This document shows, in pieces, positions 50,865 through 60,316 of a DNA stretch of 64,000 nucleotides. The notes under the pieces were generated by a model. That model saw only the letters and a program-made list of their open reading frames with translations, ran no database searches and was not told where the DNA came from. The position numbers and the translations under genes are program-made. Each line of letters opens with the position of its first letter. Within the stretch, counting starts at the first letter, position 1. This DNA comes from Falsirhodobacter xinxiangensis (GTDB lineage: Bacteria > Pseudomonadota > Alphaproteobacteria > Rhodobacterales > Rhodobacteraceae): positions 1-64,000 of the forward strand of contig NZ_SMYN01000019.1 in the NCBI RefSeq assembly GCF_004959935.1, in the 5' to 3' direction.

Positions 50865-51329
50865 GCCATCCAGCCGAACCCTCGATCAAAAACTATCGCG
50901 GATGTGTAATATGAAGTCGTTGGCTGGGCTGAAGCGACTTTCAACTCATGACAAAAATCCACACGACGCCGTCGTCCGCTGCAATTGCTCACCTTTCATT
51001 AGCAAGTACGGCGCAGCGGACGTCATGGCGGATGAGCCGCCAGCTGAGCCTCGGCACGGCACCCGCAGAGAAGCCAGCAAGAGCGGCCACTCATTCATCG
51101 AACTGAATTCACGGGAAAGATCACAGCGACAAAGTCGCCACGTGTGCCTGCAACTATGACGTACGTGGTGGAGACAAATTCCTACCTGAAGCAGTTGTTC
51201 GAAGACGTGCAGCATAAGTCGATTGCACAAACTTCGTCTCAAGAATCCTATTTTCGACTGATTGCCTGCTACAACCAGCGTCTGCTGAATTGCGTCAATC
51301 AGATTTCCGCTAGCGAAGGAGGAGACGCA
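50865..51329. other. leader region of the nmp-like operon, no gene seen
   Basis: This 465-bp region is less GC-rich than its flanks. Short frames here have no recognisable product. The frame of the hydantoinase gene is open upstream to 51144, but has no ribosome site there, whereas AAGGAGGAG at 51316-51324 directly precedes the ATG at 51330. The operon promoter must lie here, or transcription may enter from the IS630 element; no clear hexamers were found. Confidence 0.5.
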
Positions 51330-53360
51330 ATGTGGAGGGTCGGGATCGACGTGGGCGGCACGTTCACAGACCTGTTTGCTTGGGAGGAAAACACCGGCAA
51401 GCAAGTCACCGCCAAGGTTCTTACGACAAAACAGGATCGGTCCATCGCCGTTCTTGAGTCCATTAAGAAGGCCGGGATCGAGATTTCGAACATCTCGTAT
51501 TTGATGCACGGCACGACGACAGCGACGAATGCGCTGATCGAGCGCAGCTATCCCGACGCTGCCCTCATCACCACCGAAGGTTTCCGCGATACGATCGAGA
51601 TCGGGCGCCAGCACCGCCAAAATCTCTATGATCCCTATCAGACCAAGCCCAAGCCGGTCATCAAGCGCCGCTATCGCTATACCGTGCCCGAGCGCACCAA
51701 TGTTCACGGCGAGACCGAACGCCCGCTGGATGTGGACGCCGCACGCGATGTGGCGCGCAAGATCCGAGACGCGGGGATCCAGTCGGTCGCGATCGGTTTC
51801 ATCAACTCTTATGCCAGTGGCGCGCATGAAGAGCAGATGCGCGACATCCTGCGCCAGGAATGCCCCGACGTGCATATCGTCCTGTCGTCGGAAACGCGCC
51901 CGATCTTCCGGGAACACGGTCGTTTCGTCACGACCGCAGTGCGTGCAGCCTGCATGCCGGTCATGGTCAAATACATGGACGATCTGGAAAACCGCCTCGG
52001 CGCCAGCGGCTTCACCGGCAAGCTGCTGATCCTGAAAAGCAGCGGCGGCGTCATGTCGGCCGAAGCGGCGCGCCATCACCCCGAGGACATGCTGGAATCC
52101 GGCCCAGCCGGCGGCGTGGCCTATGGCAGCTATCTGACCGAGCAGAGCGGTTTCGACCGCATCCTGCACACCGATGTCGGCGGCACCAGCTTTGATGTCT
52201 CCATTGTGGAACATGGCAAGGGCCTGATCACCCGCGATCACGAGCTGGAATGGGAAGTCCCGATCGTGGTGCCCATGCTGGACATCCACAGCGTCGGTTC
52301 GGGCGGCGGTTCCATTGGCTGGGTCGATGCCGGCGGCAGCCTTCGGGTGGGTCCGAAAAGCGCCGGTTCCGAACCCGGTCCAGTCTGCTATGGCCGTGGC
52401 GGCACACAGCCGACGATCACCGACGCCAACCTGATCCTTGGCCGACTGGACCCGACCCTGAACGGCAAGCTGGACCTGGACCTGGAAGGCGCCAAGGCCG
52501 CCATGCAGAAGCTGGCCGACCAGATCGGCCTGCCGATGCTGGAGACGGCCGAAGGCATGATCCGCATCGGTTGCGAATACATGGCGCAGGCGGTGAAAAA
52601 GGTGCTGATCGCTCGCGGCCGCGACCCGCGCGACTTCGTCTATGCCAGCTTTGGCGGGGCCGGCGCGCTGGCGGCCTGTTTCGTAGCCCGGTCGATGAAC
52701 ATTCCGAAGGTCATCGTGCCGGCCCATGCCGGCGTAGCCTCGGCCTTTGGTGCCACGGTCATGGATCTGCGGCAGGACATCGAACAGTTCTATTATTCGC
52801 CGGTGAAAGAGGCCGATCTGGACCGCGTGAATGCGATCCTGGACGATCTTGAGACCCGCGCGAAAAAGGAACTGGTGGCGCAGGGCTTCACCAACGAGGC
52901 CGAGATCCAGATCAGCCGCAGCGCGCAGATGCGCTATGTCGGGCAGTCCTACGAGGTGGATACGCCACTGCCGAACGGCCGGCTGACCGCCGGGCATTTG
53001 CCGGGCATCGAGGACGCGTTCCACAGCGTCCACCTGCAGGAATTCGGCGTCAGCTCGGATGATTTCGCGCCCGCCTTCGTGTCCTTCAGCGTGACCGCGA
53101 TTGGCGGGATGGATGATCCGCCCCCGGTCGAGCTGCACTATTCGCCGGATGACAGCGTTGCCCTGAAAGGTCGCCGCGCGGTCTATTTCGACGGCGAATG
53201 GCATGACTGCGAGGTCTATGACGGCGAGGCCCTGACGACGCATCATCACATCACCGGGCCGGCGATCGTCGAATATGACCACGCCTGCACCGTGCTGCCG
53301 CCGCGAACGCTCGCCCATGTGAACGCGATGGGCGCGCTTATCATCGACATCGAGATCTGA
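51330..53360 (+). CDS. nmpA: hydantoinase/oxoprolinase subunit A, NmpA-like
   Basis: This 676-residue ATP-dependent cyclic-amidase subunit belongs to the HyuA/oxoprolinase family. It has the actin-like ATP-binding opening WRVGIDVGGTFTDLF, the motif YLMHGTTTATNALIER and the middle domain LHTDVGGTSFDVSIV. With subunit B it opens a lactam or hydantoin ring at the cost of ATP. The six-gene order here matches nmpABCDEF of Alicycliphilus, where AB convert N-methyl-2-pyrrolidone to gamma-N-methylaminobutyrate. N-methylhydantoin or 5-oxoproline remain possible substrates. Confidence 0.87.
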   Translation: MWRVGIDVGGTFTDLFAWEENTGKQVTAKVLTTKQDRSIAVLESIKKAGIEISNISYLMHGTTTATNALIERSYPDAALITTEGFRDTIEIGRQHRQNLYDPYQTKPKPVIKRRYRYTVPERTNVHGETERPLDVDAARDVARKIRDAGIQSVAIGFINSYASGAHEEQMRDILRQECPDVHIVLSSETRPIFREHGRFVTTAVRAACMPVMVKYMDDLENRLGASGFTGKLLILKSSGGVMSAEAARHHPEDMLESGPAGGVAYGSYLTEQSGFDRILHTDVGGTSFDVSIVEHGKGLITRDHELEWEVPIVVPMLDIHSVGSGGGSIGWVDAGGSLRVGPKSAGSEPGPVCYGRGGTQPTITDANLILGRLDPTLNGKLDLDLEGAKAAMQKLADQIGLPMLETAEGMIRIGCEYMAQAVKKVLIARGRDPRDFVYASFGGAGALAACFVARSMNIPKVIVPAHAGVASAFGATVMDLRQDIEQFYYSPVKEADLDRVNAILDDLETRAKKELVAQGFTNEAEIQISRSAQMRYVGQSYEVDTPLPNGRLTAGHLPGIEDAFHSVHLQEFGVSSDDFAPAFVSFSVTAIGGMDDPPPVELHYSPDDSVALKGRRAVYFDGEWHDCEVYDGEALTTHHHITGPAIVEYDHACTVLPPRTLAHVNAMGALIIDIEI

Positions 53361-53372
53361 GGAGGGGAGGCC

Positions 53373-55136
53373 ATGGATCACAACAAGACCGAAATCGACA
53401 TCGACCCGATCACCTTCGAGGTGATGCGCAGCATCTTCGAATTCGCCTCTGACCGGATGGCGACGGTGATGCAAAGGTCGTCGTTCTCGCCGATCCTTGC
53501 GGACATGCTGGATTTTTCCAACGCCATCTATGACGCGGATCTGCACCTGCTCAGCCAGGCGGCGAACTGCCCGGTCCACCTTGCCGCGATGAAATTCTCG
53601 GCCGAGGAAGCCGTCAAGGGCATCGGCGCCGCGAACATCCGCGAAGGCGACGTTCTGGTGCTGAACGACCCCTATCGGGGCGGGACGCATATCAACGACA
53701 TCACCTTCACCAAGCCGATCTATTACAAGAAGGAACTGATCGGCTATGCGGTCAGCCGGGGGCACTGGATGGATCTGGGCGGCGGCGGCGCCGGCGGCCA
53801 GGCCTTCAGCACCCATATCGCCGCCGAGGGGCTTCGCCTTCCGCCGCTGAAAATCTTCAGCGGGGGCAAGCTGAACGAGGATCTGATGGCGATCATCCTC
53901 AACAACACCCGCACGCCGCATTTCATCAAGGGCGACACGCAGGCACATCTGGGCGCGCTGCTGGCGGCCGAGCAGGAAATGCAGCGCGCCTGCGAACGTT
54001 ACGGCGCCGATACGGTCCGCGCCGCGATGAAGAAAATCCAGGCTTATACCGAAAAGATGGTGCGCGAGAGCATCCGCAGCATTCCCGACGGTGTCTACGA
54101 GGCCGAGGACTATGCGGATACCGACGGGATTACGCATGAGAAGGTGCGGGTCAAGGTCGCGCTGACCGTCAAGGACGATCAGATCACGGTGGACTTCACC
54201 GGCACCGATCCGATGTGCCAGGGCGCGATCAACTCGCCCAAGGCCAACACGATGTCGGCGGCGCTCTATTCGTTGCAGTTCTTCCTGGCACCGGAGGCCC
54301 CGCAGAACCAGGGCCTGTTCAACCCGATCGAGGTGATCCTGCCTGAAGGCTGCTGGCTGAACGCGACCTGGCCCGCGCCCACCATCGGTTGCACCACGCT
54401 GACGGCATCCAAGATCACCTCGGCGATCTGGCAGGCCCTGGCCAAAGCGATCCCGGAACGGGTGACCGGCTCGACCTGCGCCGATGCCAACTGGTTCGTG
54501 GCAAGCTGTGTGGACAAGGACGGCAAGACCGACGTGTTCTCGGATCTACCGGCAGGCGGGTGGGGCGGGACGCCCTATTCGGACGGCATGAACGTGACCA
54601 TGGACCCCTTGGGCAATTGCATGAACATGGCGGCAGAGACGGCCGAACTGTTCTTCCCCATTGCCTATGAGGCGTTCGAGTTGCGCAAGGACTCGGCGGG
54701 TGCCGGGAAATATCGCGGTGGCCTCGGCTCGGTGTTCAAGGTCCGCTTCTTCGGCGGCGGCGAACTGGGCATGGAGACCTCGCGCACGCGGGCCGGCAGC
54801 CCCGGCGTGGCCGGTGGGCAGGAGAGCGCGGTTCAGCGGTCAATCCATATCGGTGCCGATGGTGGCCGCCGGGTGATCGGCGGCATCGACGATGACGGCA
54901 ACTGGCACAATCCGCTGCTGGCCTCGCACAAGTTCGGCCCTGAAGAGACCTTCATGTTCGAAAGCACCGGTGGCGGCGGCTGGGGCAACCCCAAGGCCCG
55001 CGCGGTCGAGGATGTGGTCGAGGACGTGCTGGACGAATACATCAGCATCGACGCCGCGCGCGCCCTCTACGGTGTCGTAATCGACCCGGCGACAATGACG
55101 GTCGATCAGGCGGCCACCGATAGCCTGCGCGGCTGA
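53373..55136 (+). CDS. nmpB: hydantoinase/oxoprolinase subunit B, NmpB-like
   Basis: This 587-residue HyuB-family subunit starts DPITFEVMRSIFEFASDRMA and contains the typical LNDPYRGGTHINDITFTKPI, the DFTGTDPMCQGAINSPKANT stretch and the C-terminal GGGGWGNPKAR. It pairs with the preceding HyuA-type subunit, 12 bases upstream. GAGGGGAGG lies before the ATG. Full length for the family. Confidence 0.9.
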   Translation: MDHNKTEIDIDPITFEVMRSIFEFASDRMATVMQRSSFSPILADMLDFSNAIYDADLHLLSQAANCPVHLAAMKFSAEEAVKGIGAANIREGDVLVLNDPYRGGTHINDITFTKPIYYKKELIGYAVSRGHWMDLGGGGAGGQAFSTHIAAEGLRLPPLKIFSGGKLNEDLMAIILNNTRTPHFIKGDTQAHLGALLAAEQEMQRACERYGADTVRAAMKKIQAYTEKMVRESIRSIPDGVYEAEDYADTDGITHEKVRVKVALTVKDDQITVDFTGTDPMCQGAINSPKANTMSAALYSLQFFLAPEAPQNQGLFNPIEVILPEGCWLNATWPAPTIGCTTLTASKITSAIWQALAKAIPERVTGSTCADANWFVASCVDKDGKTDVFSDLPAGGWGGTPYSDGMNVTMDPLGNCMNMAAETAELFFPIAYEAFELRKDSAGAGKYRGGLGSVFKVRFFGGGELGMETSRTRAGSPGVAGGQESAVQRSIHIGADGGRRVIGGIDDDGNWHNPLLASHKFGPEETFMFESTGGGGWGNPKARAVEDVVEDVLDEYISIDAARALYGVVIDPATMTVDQAATDSLRG

Positions 55137-55155
55137 CCCGCACAATCACGCAACG

Positions 55156-55183
55156 GGAACAGGGCGGTGCGCCGCCTTGTTCC
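55156..55183 (+). terminator. strong intercistronic hairpin after nmpB
   Basis: GGAACAGGGCGG (55156-55167) and CCGCCTTGTTCC (55172-55183) form a 12-bp stem with one G-T wobble and a 4-base loop. It lies in the 93-bp gap between nmpB and nmpC. There is no T-run, so it may be an attenuator or an mRNA-stability element rather than a full terminator. Confidence 0.55.
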
Positions 55184-55229
55184 GGCCGCCCGCATCATCG
55201 GGCTGCGCCGGTCTGACGAGGATTGACCC

Positions 55230-56633
55230 ATGAAGTTCCGCGCCTCCCTACCCCTGAAGCCCAGCCACTGGCAGACCTCGGTGCCGGGCCCGGCCCCGTG
55301 CCCCGCGCTTCAGGGCGACCATCACGTCGATATCGCTATCGTCGGCGGCGGATTTGTCGGGTTGTGGACGGCCTTGACGATCCGCGAACTTGAACCCGAT
55401 TGCCGCGTTGCCATCGTCGAACAGCATCTGTGCGGCAGCGGTGCCTCGGGGCGCAATGGCGGCTTTGCCATGTCATGGTGGCCCAAGATCGGCACGCTGC
55501 GCGCGCTGTGCGGCGACGACGAAGCCCGGTTTCTGGGCCAGCAATCCGAAAAGGCCATCTTTGATCTGGGCGAATTCTGCGCCCGCCACGCCATTGATGC
55601 GCATTTCACGCAAAAAGGCTGGCTCTGGACGGCGACCAGCCCGGCGCATGTCGATACCTGGAACGGCACGCTGGCCGCCTGCGAGGCGCTTGGCGCGCAG
55701 CCCTTCCAGCGGCTCTCGGGTGCCGAACTGCGCCGCCGCACCGGCTCGCCCACCCATCTGGCCGGCGTGTTCGAGGCGTCGAATGCCACCGTCCAGCCCT
55801 ATGCGCTGGTGCAGGGGATGCGCCGCGTGGCGCTGGATGCCGGCGTGACCATCTTCGAGAACAGCCCCGTCGGCCGGATCGAACCCGGCGAGCCGGTGCG
55901 CCTGATCGCCGAGGGTGGCACGCTGGCTGCGGATCGGGTGGTGCTTGCCACCAACGCCTGGTCTGCGGCGATCCCCGAACTGGCGCGGCTGTTCGTGCCG
56001 GTGAACAGTTCCGTCGTCATCACGCGCCCCCTGGGCGACAAGCTGGAGCAAATCGGCTGGACGGGCGGAGAATCGATCACCGATTCACAACTGATGGTGG
56101 ATTACTACCGCACCACCCGCGACGGCCGGATCGCCTTCGGCAAGGGCACGGGCGCCATGAGCTTTGGCAGTGCCATCGGGGGAGTGTTCAGCGAGGATGC
56201 TGCCACCGCCGCGCAGACCCGGGCCGATCTGTTCGCGACATTTCCGATGCTGGATCAGACTTGCCTGGACGGCGCCTGGTCCGGCCCGATCGACCGGACC
56301 TTTGACAGTGTGCCGGTCTTTGGCCATCTGCGCGACCAGCCGAATATCTGCTATGGCATCGGATGGAGCGGCAATGGCGTCGCTCCAAGCCGTTTGGGCG
56401 GATACATCCTGGCCAGCATGGCCCTGCGCCGCGAGGACGACTGGTCGCGCAGCTCGCTGATTGGGCGCAAGGCGAAGACCTTTCCGCCCGAACCCTTCCG
56501 CTATGTCGGTGGCAGCATGGTGCGCAACGCGGTGCGCCGCAAGGAAACCGCCGAGATGCAGGGGCGCAGGCCACGGTCGCTGGACAGGCTGCTGGCCGGG
56601 CTGGCCCCGGCTGGCCTCGAGGACAAGAGTTGA
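55230..56633 (+). CDS. nmpC: FAD-dependent amine/amino acid oxidase (DAO family), NmpC-like
   Basis: This 467-residue flavoprotein of the DAO fold resembles gamma-glutamylputrescine oxidase PuuB. The FAD motif is VDIAIVGGGFVGLWTALTIRE at about residue 32, followed by GSGASGRNGGFAMSWWP, and the C-terminal FAD contact is CYGIGWSGNGVAPSRLGGYI. In the nmp pathway the amino acid oxidase converts gamma-N-methylaminobutyrate to succinate semialdehyde and methylamine. Position third in the operon fits that role. Confidence 0.87.
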   Translation: MKFRASLPLKPSHWQTSVPGPAPCPALQGDHHVDIAIVGGGFVGLWTALTIRELEPDCRVAIVEQHLCGSGASGRNGGFAMSWWPKIGTLRALCGDDEARFLGQQSEKAIFDLGEFCARHAIDAHFTQKGWLWTATSPAHVDTWNGTLAACEALGAQPFQRLSGAELRRRTGSPTHLAGVFEASNATVQPYALVQGMRRVALDAGVTIFENSPVGRIEPGEPVRLIAEGGTLAADRVVLATNAWSAAIPELARLFVPVNSSVVITRPLGDKLEQIGWTGGESITDSQLMVDYYRTTRDGRIAFGKGTGAMSFGSAIGGVFSEDAATAAQTRADLFATFPMLDQTCLDGAWSGPIDRTFDSVPVFGHLRDQPNICYGIGWSGNGVAPSRLGGYILASMALRREDDWSRSSLIGRKAKTFPPEPFRYVGGSMVRNAVRRKETAEMQGRRPRSLDRLLAGLAPAGLEDKS

Positions 56634-56645
56634 AGGAGCATGACC

Positions 56646-56984
56646 ATGAATCCGATCCTGATCCGCGCGACGGATGCCGATTTCACCACTCCCGCCGCCG
56701 TCGGCGCGCCGACCGGCCCGCAGATCGCGATGACGCGGACCGCAGGCAATACCGCGACGCCTTCGGGCAATGCCGGCATCTGGGAATGCTCTCCCGGCCG
56801 GTTCCGGCGTCAGGTGCCGCAGGCCGAATTCAGCTATTTCATCGCGGGTAGCGGCAGTTTCACCCCCGATGGCGGCGAGACGGTCTCCTTCCGCACCGGA
56901 GATTCGATCTGGTTCGCGCCCGACACGCAAGGCGAATGGGACATCCGCGAGACCGTCCGCAAGGCCTATCTGATCATCGGCTGA
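56646..56984 (+). CDS. nmpD: cupin-domain protein, NmpD-like
   Basis: This 112-residue single cupin of the Cupin_3 type has WECSPGRFRRQVPQAEFSYFIAG, then RTGDSIWFAPDTQGEWD. The typical metal histidines are mostly missing, so a binding rather than catalytic role is possible. The start at 56646 is chosen because AAGGAG lies 7 bases upstream; an ATG at 56640 is too close to it. A small gene occupies this position in nmpABCDEF as well. Confidence 0.78.
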   Translation: MNPILIRATDADFTTPAAVGAPTGPQIAMTRTAGNTATPSGNAGIWECSPGRFRRQVPQAEFSYFIAGSGSFTPDGGETVSFRTGDSIWFAPDTQGEWDIRETVRKAYLIIG

Positions 56985-57057
56985 CATCTGGTCTGCCTTG
57001 TCGCGCGGCTGGCGATAGACTGGGGTCAGGATCAGCCACAGCAATCAGGTTTCAGTC

Positions 57058-58599
57058 ATGTCGCTTCGCATCGTGGATATCGTCAACATGCCGGAGCTGC
57101 GCACACGGTTCATCGGCGGCGAGGCCGGTCAGGAACGGCAAGTGCAATGGGCACATGTCTGCGAACTGGCGGACCCGACCGAGTGGCTGGGCAAGGGCGA
57201 CCTGCTGATGACGACCGGCATGGGCGTGCCGAAAGGCCGGGCCGGTCAGGCCGCCTATGTCCAGCGGCTGTCCAATGCGGGCCTTGCCGGCATGATGATC
57301 GGTGAAAACATGCAGGGCCCCAAGGACATGACTGCGCTGCAGGCGAGCGCCGACCGTCTGGGATTTCCGGTGCTGCTGACCGACTATGGCGTCCCCTTCG
57401 CCAGCGTCACCCGGGCGGTCGCCGACGCCTGGCGGTCGCGCGAAAACGACCGCCGGGCGGCGTTTGCGCGCCTGCACGTCAGCGCCCGCATGGCGATCGA
57501 AGGCCATGATCTGGCTGCGCTCCTCGACCGGTTGGCGCTGGATGTTCAGGCCGAGTTGATGCTGTGGGACGGTCAGGCGGCGGCGCTGTGGCTGCCGCGT
57601 GGCGCCGAATTGCCGCCGGGCCTACGCCAGATGCTGAGCAGACCCCCTGAGCGCGGCACGGCGCAGGCCGCCATCCGCCGCTTTCCTCTGGACGAGGGCG
57701 AAGTGCTGGCGATTTCGATTCCGTCCCGTCAGGATCATATGCTTCTGGCAAGGCGGTCGGGTGGCGACTTGCTCGACTATAGCCTAATGAGCCACCTGGC
57801 TTCGGTTTTGGGCATCGCACTGGAACATCGCCATGTCGAACACGAACGGAGGTTTCGCCAGAACGCCGAATTGCTCAAAGAGATTTTGGGCCAAAGGGTT
57901 AGGGCCGGAACGCTGACCCGGCGTCTCCACACCTGTGACCTGTCTCTGGACGCGGCGCTTCTGGGCGTCGCGCGCGCCGACCCGCTGCCGTTGATGGAAT
58001 GGGCGTGGCGGTTCGAGCGGCTGGAGGTGCCCCTTCTGCTGCTGCCGCGGGGGCAGGAGGTTCTTGTTATGGTCTCGTCCAGGGATGCCGGGGCCGTGCA
58101 GGACATCCTCGGTGCTCCGCTGGGACTCAGCGATCCTGTCGACAGCGCGGACCGCATGACTGAGGCCCTGCGAGAGGCGCGCTTGGCGGCCGCCCACGGC
58201 ACGCCCGAGCGACCGGTCGTCCATCATGCGCAGATCGCCGACCGCTTGCCTTGGCTGCCCCAGTCCATCGAAGAGGCACGGGATACCTTTCGCCGTATTC
58301 TAGGGCCTGTCGCAGCCCATGATGAGCAATCGAACGCCCGCCTGCTGCATACATTGCGTGTGTTTCTTGAGCAGAACCGTTCCTGGCAGGCCGCCGCAGG
58401 CGTTCTGCATATTCACAAGACCAGCCTGACCTATCGCATCCGCCGGGTCGAGGAACTGACCGGGCGCTCACTCAGCAGTACGGCGGACGTGGCCGCGCTG
58501 TGGTTGGCGCTGCAGGCGGCCGATATCCTCGGGCTGCCCGGCCCTTCCGATGGCGGGGGCCCCGGGCCGGGCACCCAATCGCAGCATGATAAGGATTAA
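57058..58599 (+). CDS. nmpE: PucR-family transcriptional regulator, NmpE-like
   Basis: This 513-residue regulator has the N-terminal PucR domain (MSLRIVDIVNMPELRTRFIG, ELADPTEWLGKGDLLMTTGMG), a middle GGDEF-like region, and the C-terminal PucR HTH (FLEQNRSWQAAAGVLHIHKT, then YRIRRVEELTGRSL). PucR proteins activate purine, lactam or amine catabolic genes. Being within the operon it probably controls it. Confidence 0.88.
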   Translation: MSLRIVDIVNMPELRTRFIGGEAGQERQVQWAHVCELADPTEWLGKGDLLMTTGMGVPKGRAGQAAYVQRLSNAGLAGMMIGENMQGPKDMTALQASADRLGFPVLLTDYGVPFASVTRAVADAWRSRENDRRAAFARLHVSARMAIEGHDLAALLDRLALDVQAELMLWDGQAAALWLPRGAELPPGLRQMLSRPPERGTAQAAIRRFPLDEGEVLAISIPSRQDHMLLARRSGGDLLDYSLMSHLASVLGIALEHRHVEHERRFRQNAELLKEILGQRVRAGTLTRRLHTCDLSLDAALLGVARADPLPLMEWAWRFERLEVPLLLLPRGQEVLVMVSSRDAGAVQDILGAPLGLSDPVDSADRMTEALREARLAAAHGTPERPVVHHAQIADRLPWLPQSIEEARDTFRRILGPVAAHDEQSNARLLHTLRVFLEQNRSWQAAAGVLHIHKTSLTYRIRRVEELTGRSLSSTADVAALWLALQAADILGLPGPSDGGGPGPGTQSQHDKD

Positions 58600-58603
58600 A
58601 CCG

Positions 58604-60052
58604 ATGACCCAACTCCTGCTTCTTCGCCAGAAATCCTATATCAATGGCCGATGGATCGACGCGCCCGATAGCCGGACCGACCTGATCCGCAACCCGGCGA
58701 CCGGCGAAGCGGTCGGGTCGGTTCCCGTGCTGGGCGCCGATGAAGCACGGGCCGCGATTGCCGCGGCAGAGCGCGCCTTGCCTGCGTGGCGTGCGCTGAC
58801 GGCAAAGGATCGTGCGGCGCTGCTGCGGCGCTGGTTCGAACTGGTTCTGGCGCATCAGGAAGATCTGGCGCTGCTGATGGTGGCCGAGCAGGGCAAGCCG
58901 CTGGCAGAGGCCCGGGGCGAAATCCAGTATGCCGCATCCTTCATCGAATGGTTCGCCGAAGAGGCCAAGCGGACTTATGGCGACATCATCCCGTCGCCGC
59001 AGGCCGACAAGCGCATCCTGGTGCTGAAGCAGCCCATCGGCGTCACGGCGGCGATCACGCCCTGGAATTTTCCCTCGGCCATGGTGACGCGCAAGGCGGC
59101 GCCGGCATTGGCCGCAGGCTGCACGATGGTTCTGAAACCCGCCCCACAGACGCCGTTCTCGGCGCTGGCGCTGGCGCAACTGGCGCATCAGGCGGGAATT
59201 CCAGCGGGCGTCTTCAATGTGGTGACAGGTGACGCAGTCGCCATCGGCGGCGAATTGACCGGAAACCCCGTCGTGCGCAAGCTGTCCTTCACCGGCTCGA
59301 CCGGCGTCGGCCGGATGCTGATGGCGCAATGCGCGCATGACGTGAAAAAGCTGTCGCTGGAATTGGGCGGCAACGCGCCGTTCATCGTATTCGACGATGC
59401 CGATGTGGATGCTGCAGTGGCCGGTGCGATCGTCTCGAAATACCGGAACAACGGGCAAACCTGCGTCTGCGCGAATCGCATCTATGTGCAGGACGGTATT
59501 TATGATGCCTTTGCCGAAAGGCTGGCTGAGGCCGTCAAGGCATTCCGCGTCGGAAACGGCTTGGAGGAGAGCGTTACTATGGGCCCGCTGATCGACGACG
59601 CCGCACTGACCAAGATACGGTCGCATATAGACGATGCCGTGTCGCGCGGTGCCTCGGTTCTGACCGGGGGACAGCCGCACGCACTTGGCGGCACCTTCTT
59701 TCAGCCAACGGTCCTGACCAACGTGCCGCATGATGCCATCGTTGCGCGCGAGGAGACTTTCGGACCACTCGCCCCTTTGTTCCGGTTCCGCGACGAAGCC
59801 GAGGTCGTGTCCTACGCCAATGATACTGAGTTCGGACTGGCAGCCTATTTCTACACGCGCGACCTGGCGCGCATCTTCCGCGTTGCCGAAGCCCTAGAAT
59901 ATGGCATGGTCGGAATCAACTCCGGCGCCATCTCGAACGAAGTGGCGCCGTTTGGAGGCGTCAAGGCGTCAGGCCTCGGGCGGGAAGGGTCGAAATACGG
60001 GATCGAGGATTATCTGGAGATCAAATATCTCAGCCTTGGAGGACTGGGATAA
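58604..60052 (+). CDS. nmpF: NAD(P)-dependent succinate-semialdehyde dehydrogenase, NmpF-like
   Basis: This 482-residue GabD-type ALDH has the catalytic Glu in LELGGNAPFIVFDDADVDA and the Cys in YRNNGQTCVCANRI, and ends GIEDYLEIKYLSLGG. It would convert succinate semialdehyde to succinate, the last step of the nmp pathway. AAGGA lies 7-8 bases before the ATG. It is related to but distinct from the copy at 17054-18490. Confidence 0.9.
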   Translation: MTQLLLLRQKSYINGRWIDAPDSRTDLIRNPATGEAVGSVPVLGADEARAAIAAAERALPAWRALTAKDRAALLRRWFELVLAHQEDLALLMVAEQGKPLAEARGEIQYAASFIEWFAEEAKRTYGDIIPSPQADKRILVLKQPIGVTAAITPWNFPSAMVTRKAAPALAAGCTMVLKPAPQTPFSALALAQLAHQAGIPAGVFNVVTGDAVAIGGELTGNPVVRKLSFTGSTGVGRMLMAQCAHDVKKLSLELGGNAPFIVFDDADVDAAVAGAIVSKYRNNGQTCVCANRIYVQDGIYDAFAERLAEAVKAFRVGNGLEESVTMGPLIDDAALTKIRSHIDDAVSRGASVLTGGQPHALGGTFFQPTVLTNVPHDAIVAREETFGPLAPLFRFRDEAEVVSYANDTEFGLAAYFYTRDLARIFRVAEALEYGMVGINSGAISNEVAPFGGVKASGLGREGSKYGIEDYLEIKYLSLGGLG

Positions 60053-60316
60053 GCCTCGTCCAGGAGGGGGATTGCCCTGGCCCGCGCCCGAAAGTCGGCA
60101 GCAAGCGCATTTTCCTCCACAAGGTGGGGACTCCGGCAATGGGCTGCGTGGCCATGTCGCTGCGCGGTGCTCGAAAGGCCGGTTCGCGGAGAGCCGGGCG
60201 TAAGCAGACAACTCATGCGCCGATGCCTCCATAGCCCAGATAGACAGCAATACAGGACCAAGCAGGCCGCAGATGATCGATAGGAGGACGCGCCACCCAA
60301 CCAGCATCTGAGCAAC
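60053..60316. other. gap between nmpF and recombinase genes, no gene seen
   Basis: This 264-bp gap lies between convergent genes. A TnpC-like gene, which follows TnpB in Tn554, would be expected here but none is recognisable. No clear terminator was found. Confidence 0.4.

Noticed and set aside
51144-51329. N-terminal extension of the hydantoinase A gene
   Set aside because: The family begins at WRVGIDVGGTFTD and a strong ribosome site sits just before ATG 51330; the extension has no such site.
50946-54137. Open frame of 1063 codons on the minus strand opposite nmpA and nmpB
   Set aside because: It lies antisense to two strongly recognisable hydantoinase genes, has no recognisable domain and low-complexity composition; long shadow frames are expected at this GC content.
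60053-60316. Possible TnpC-like gene after the large recombinase
   Set aside because: Short frames exist, but none resembles TnpC or has a ribosome site.
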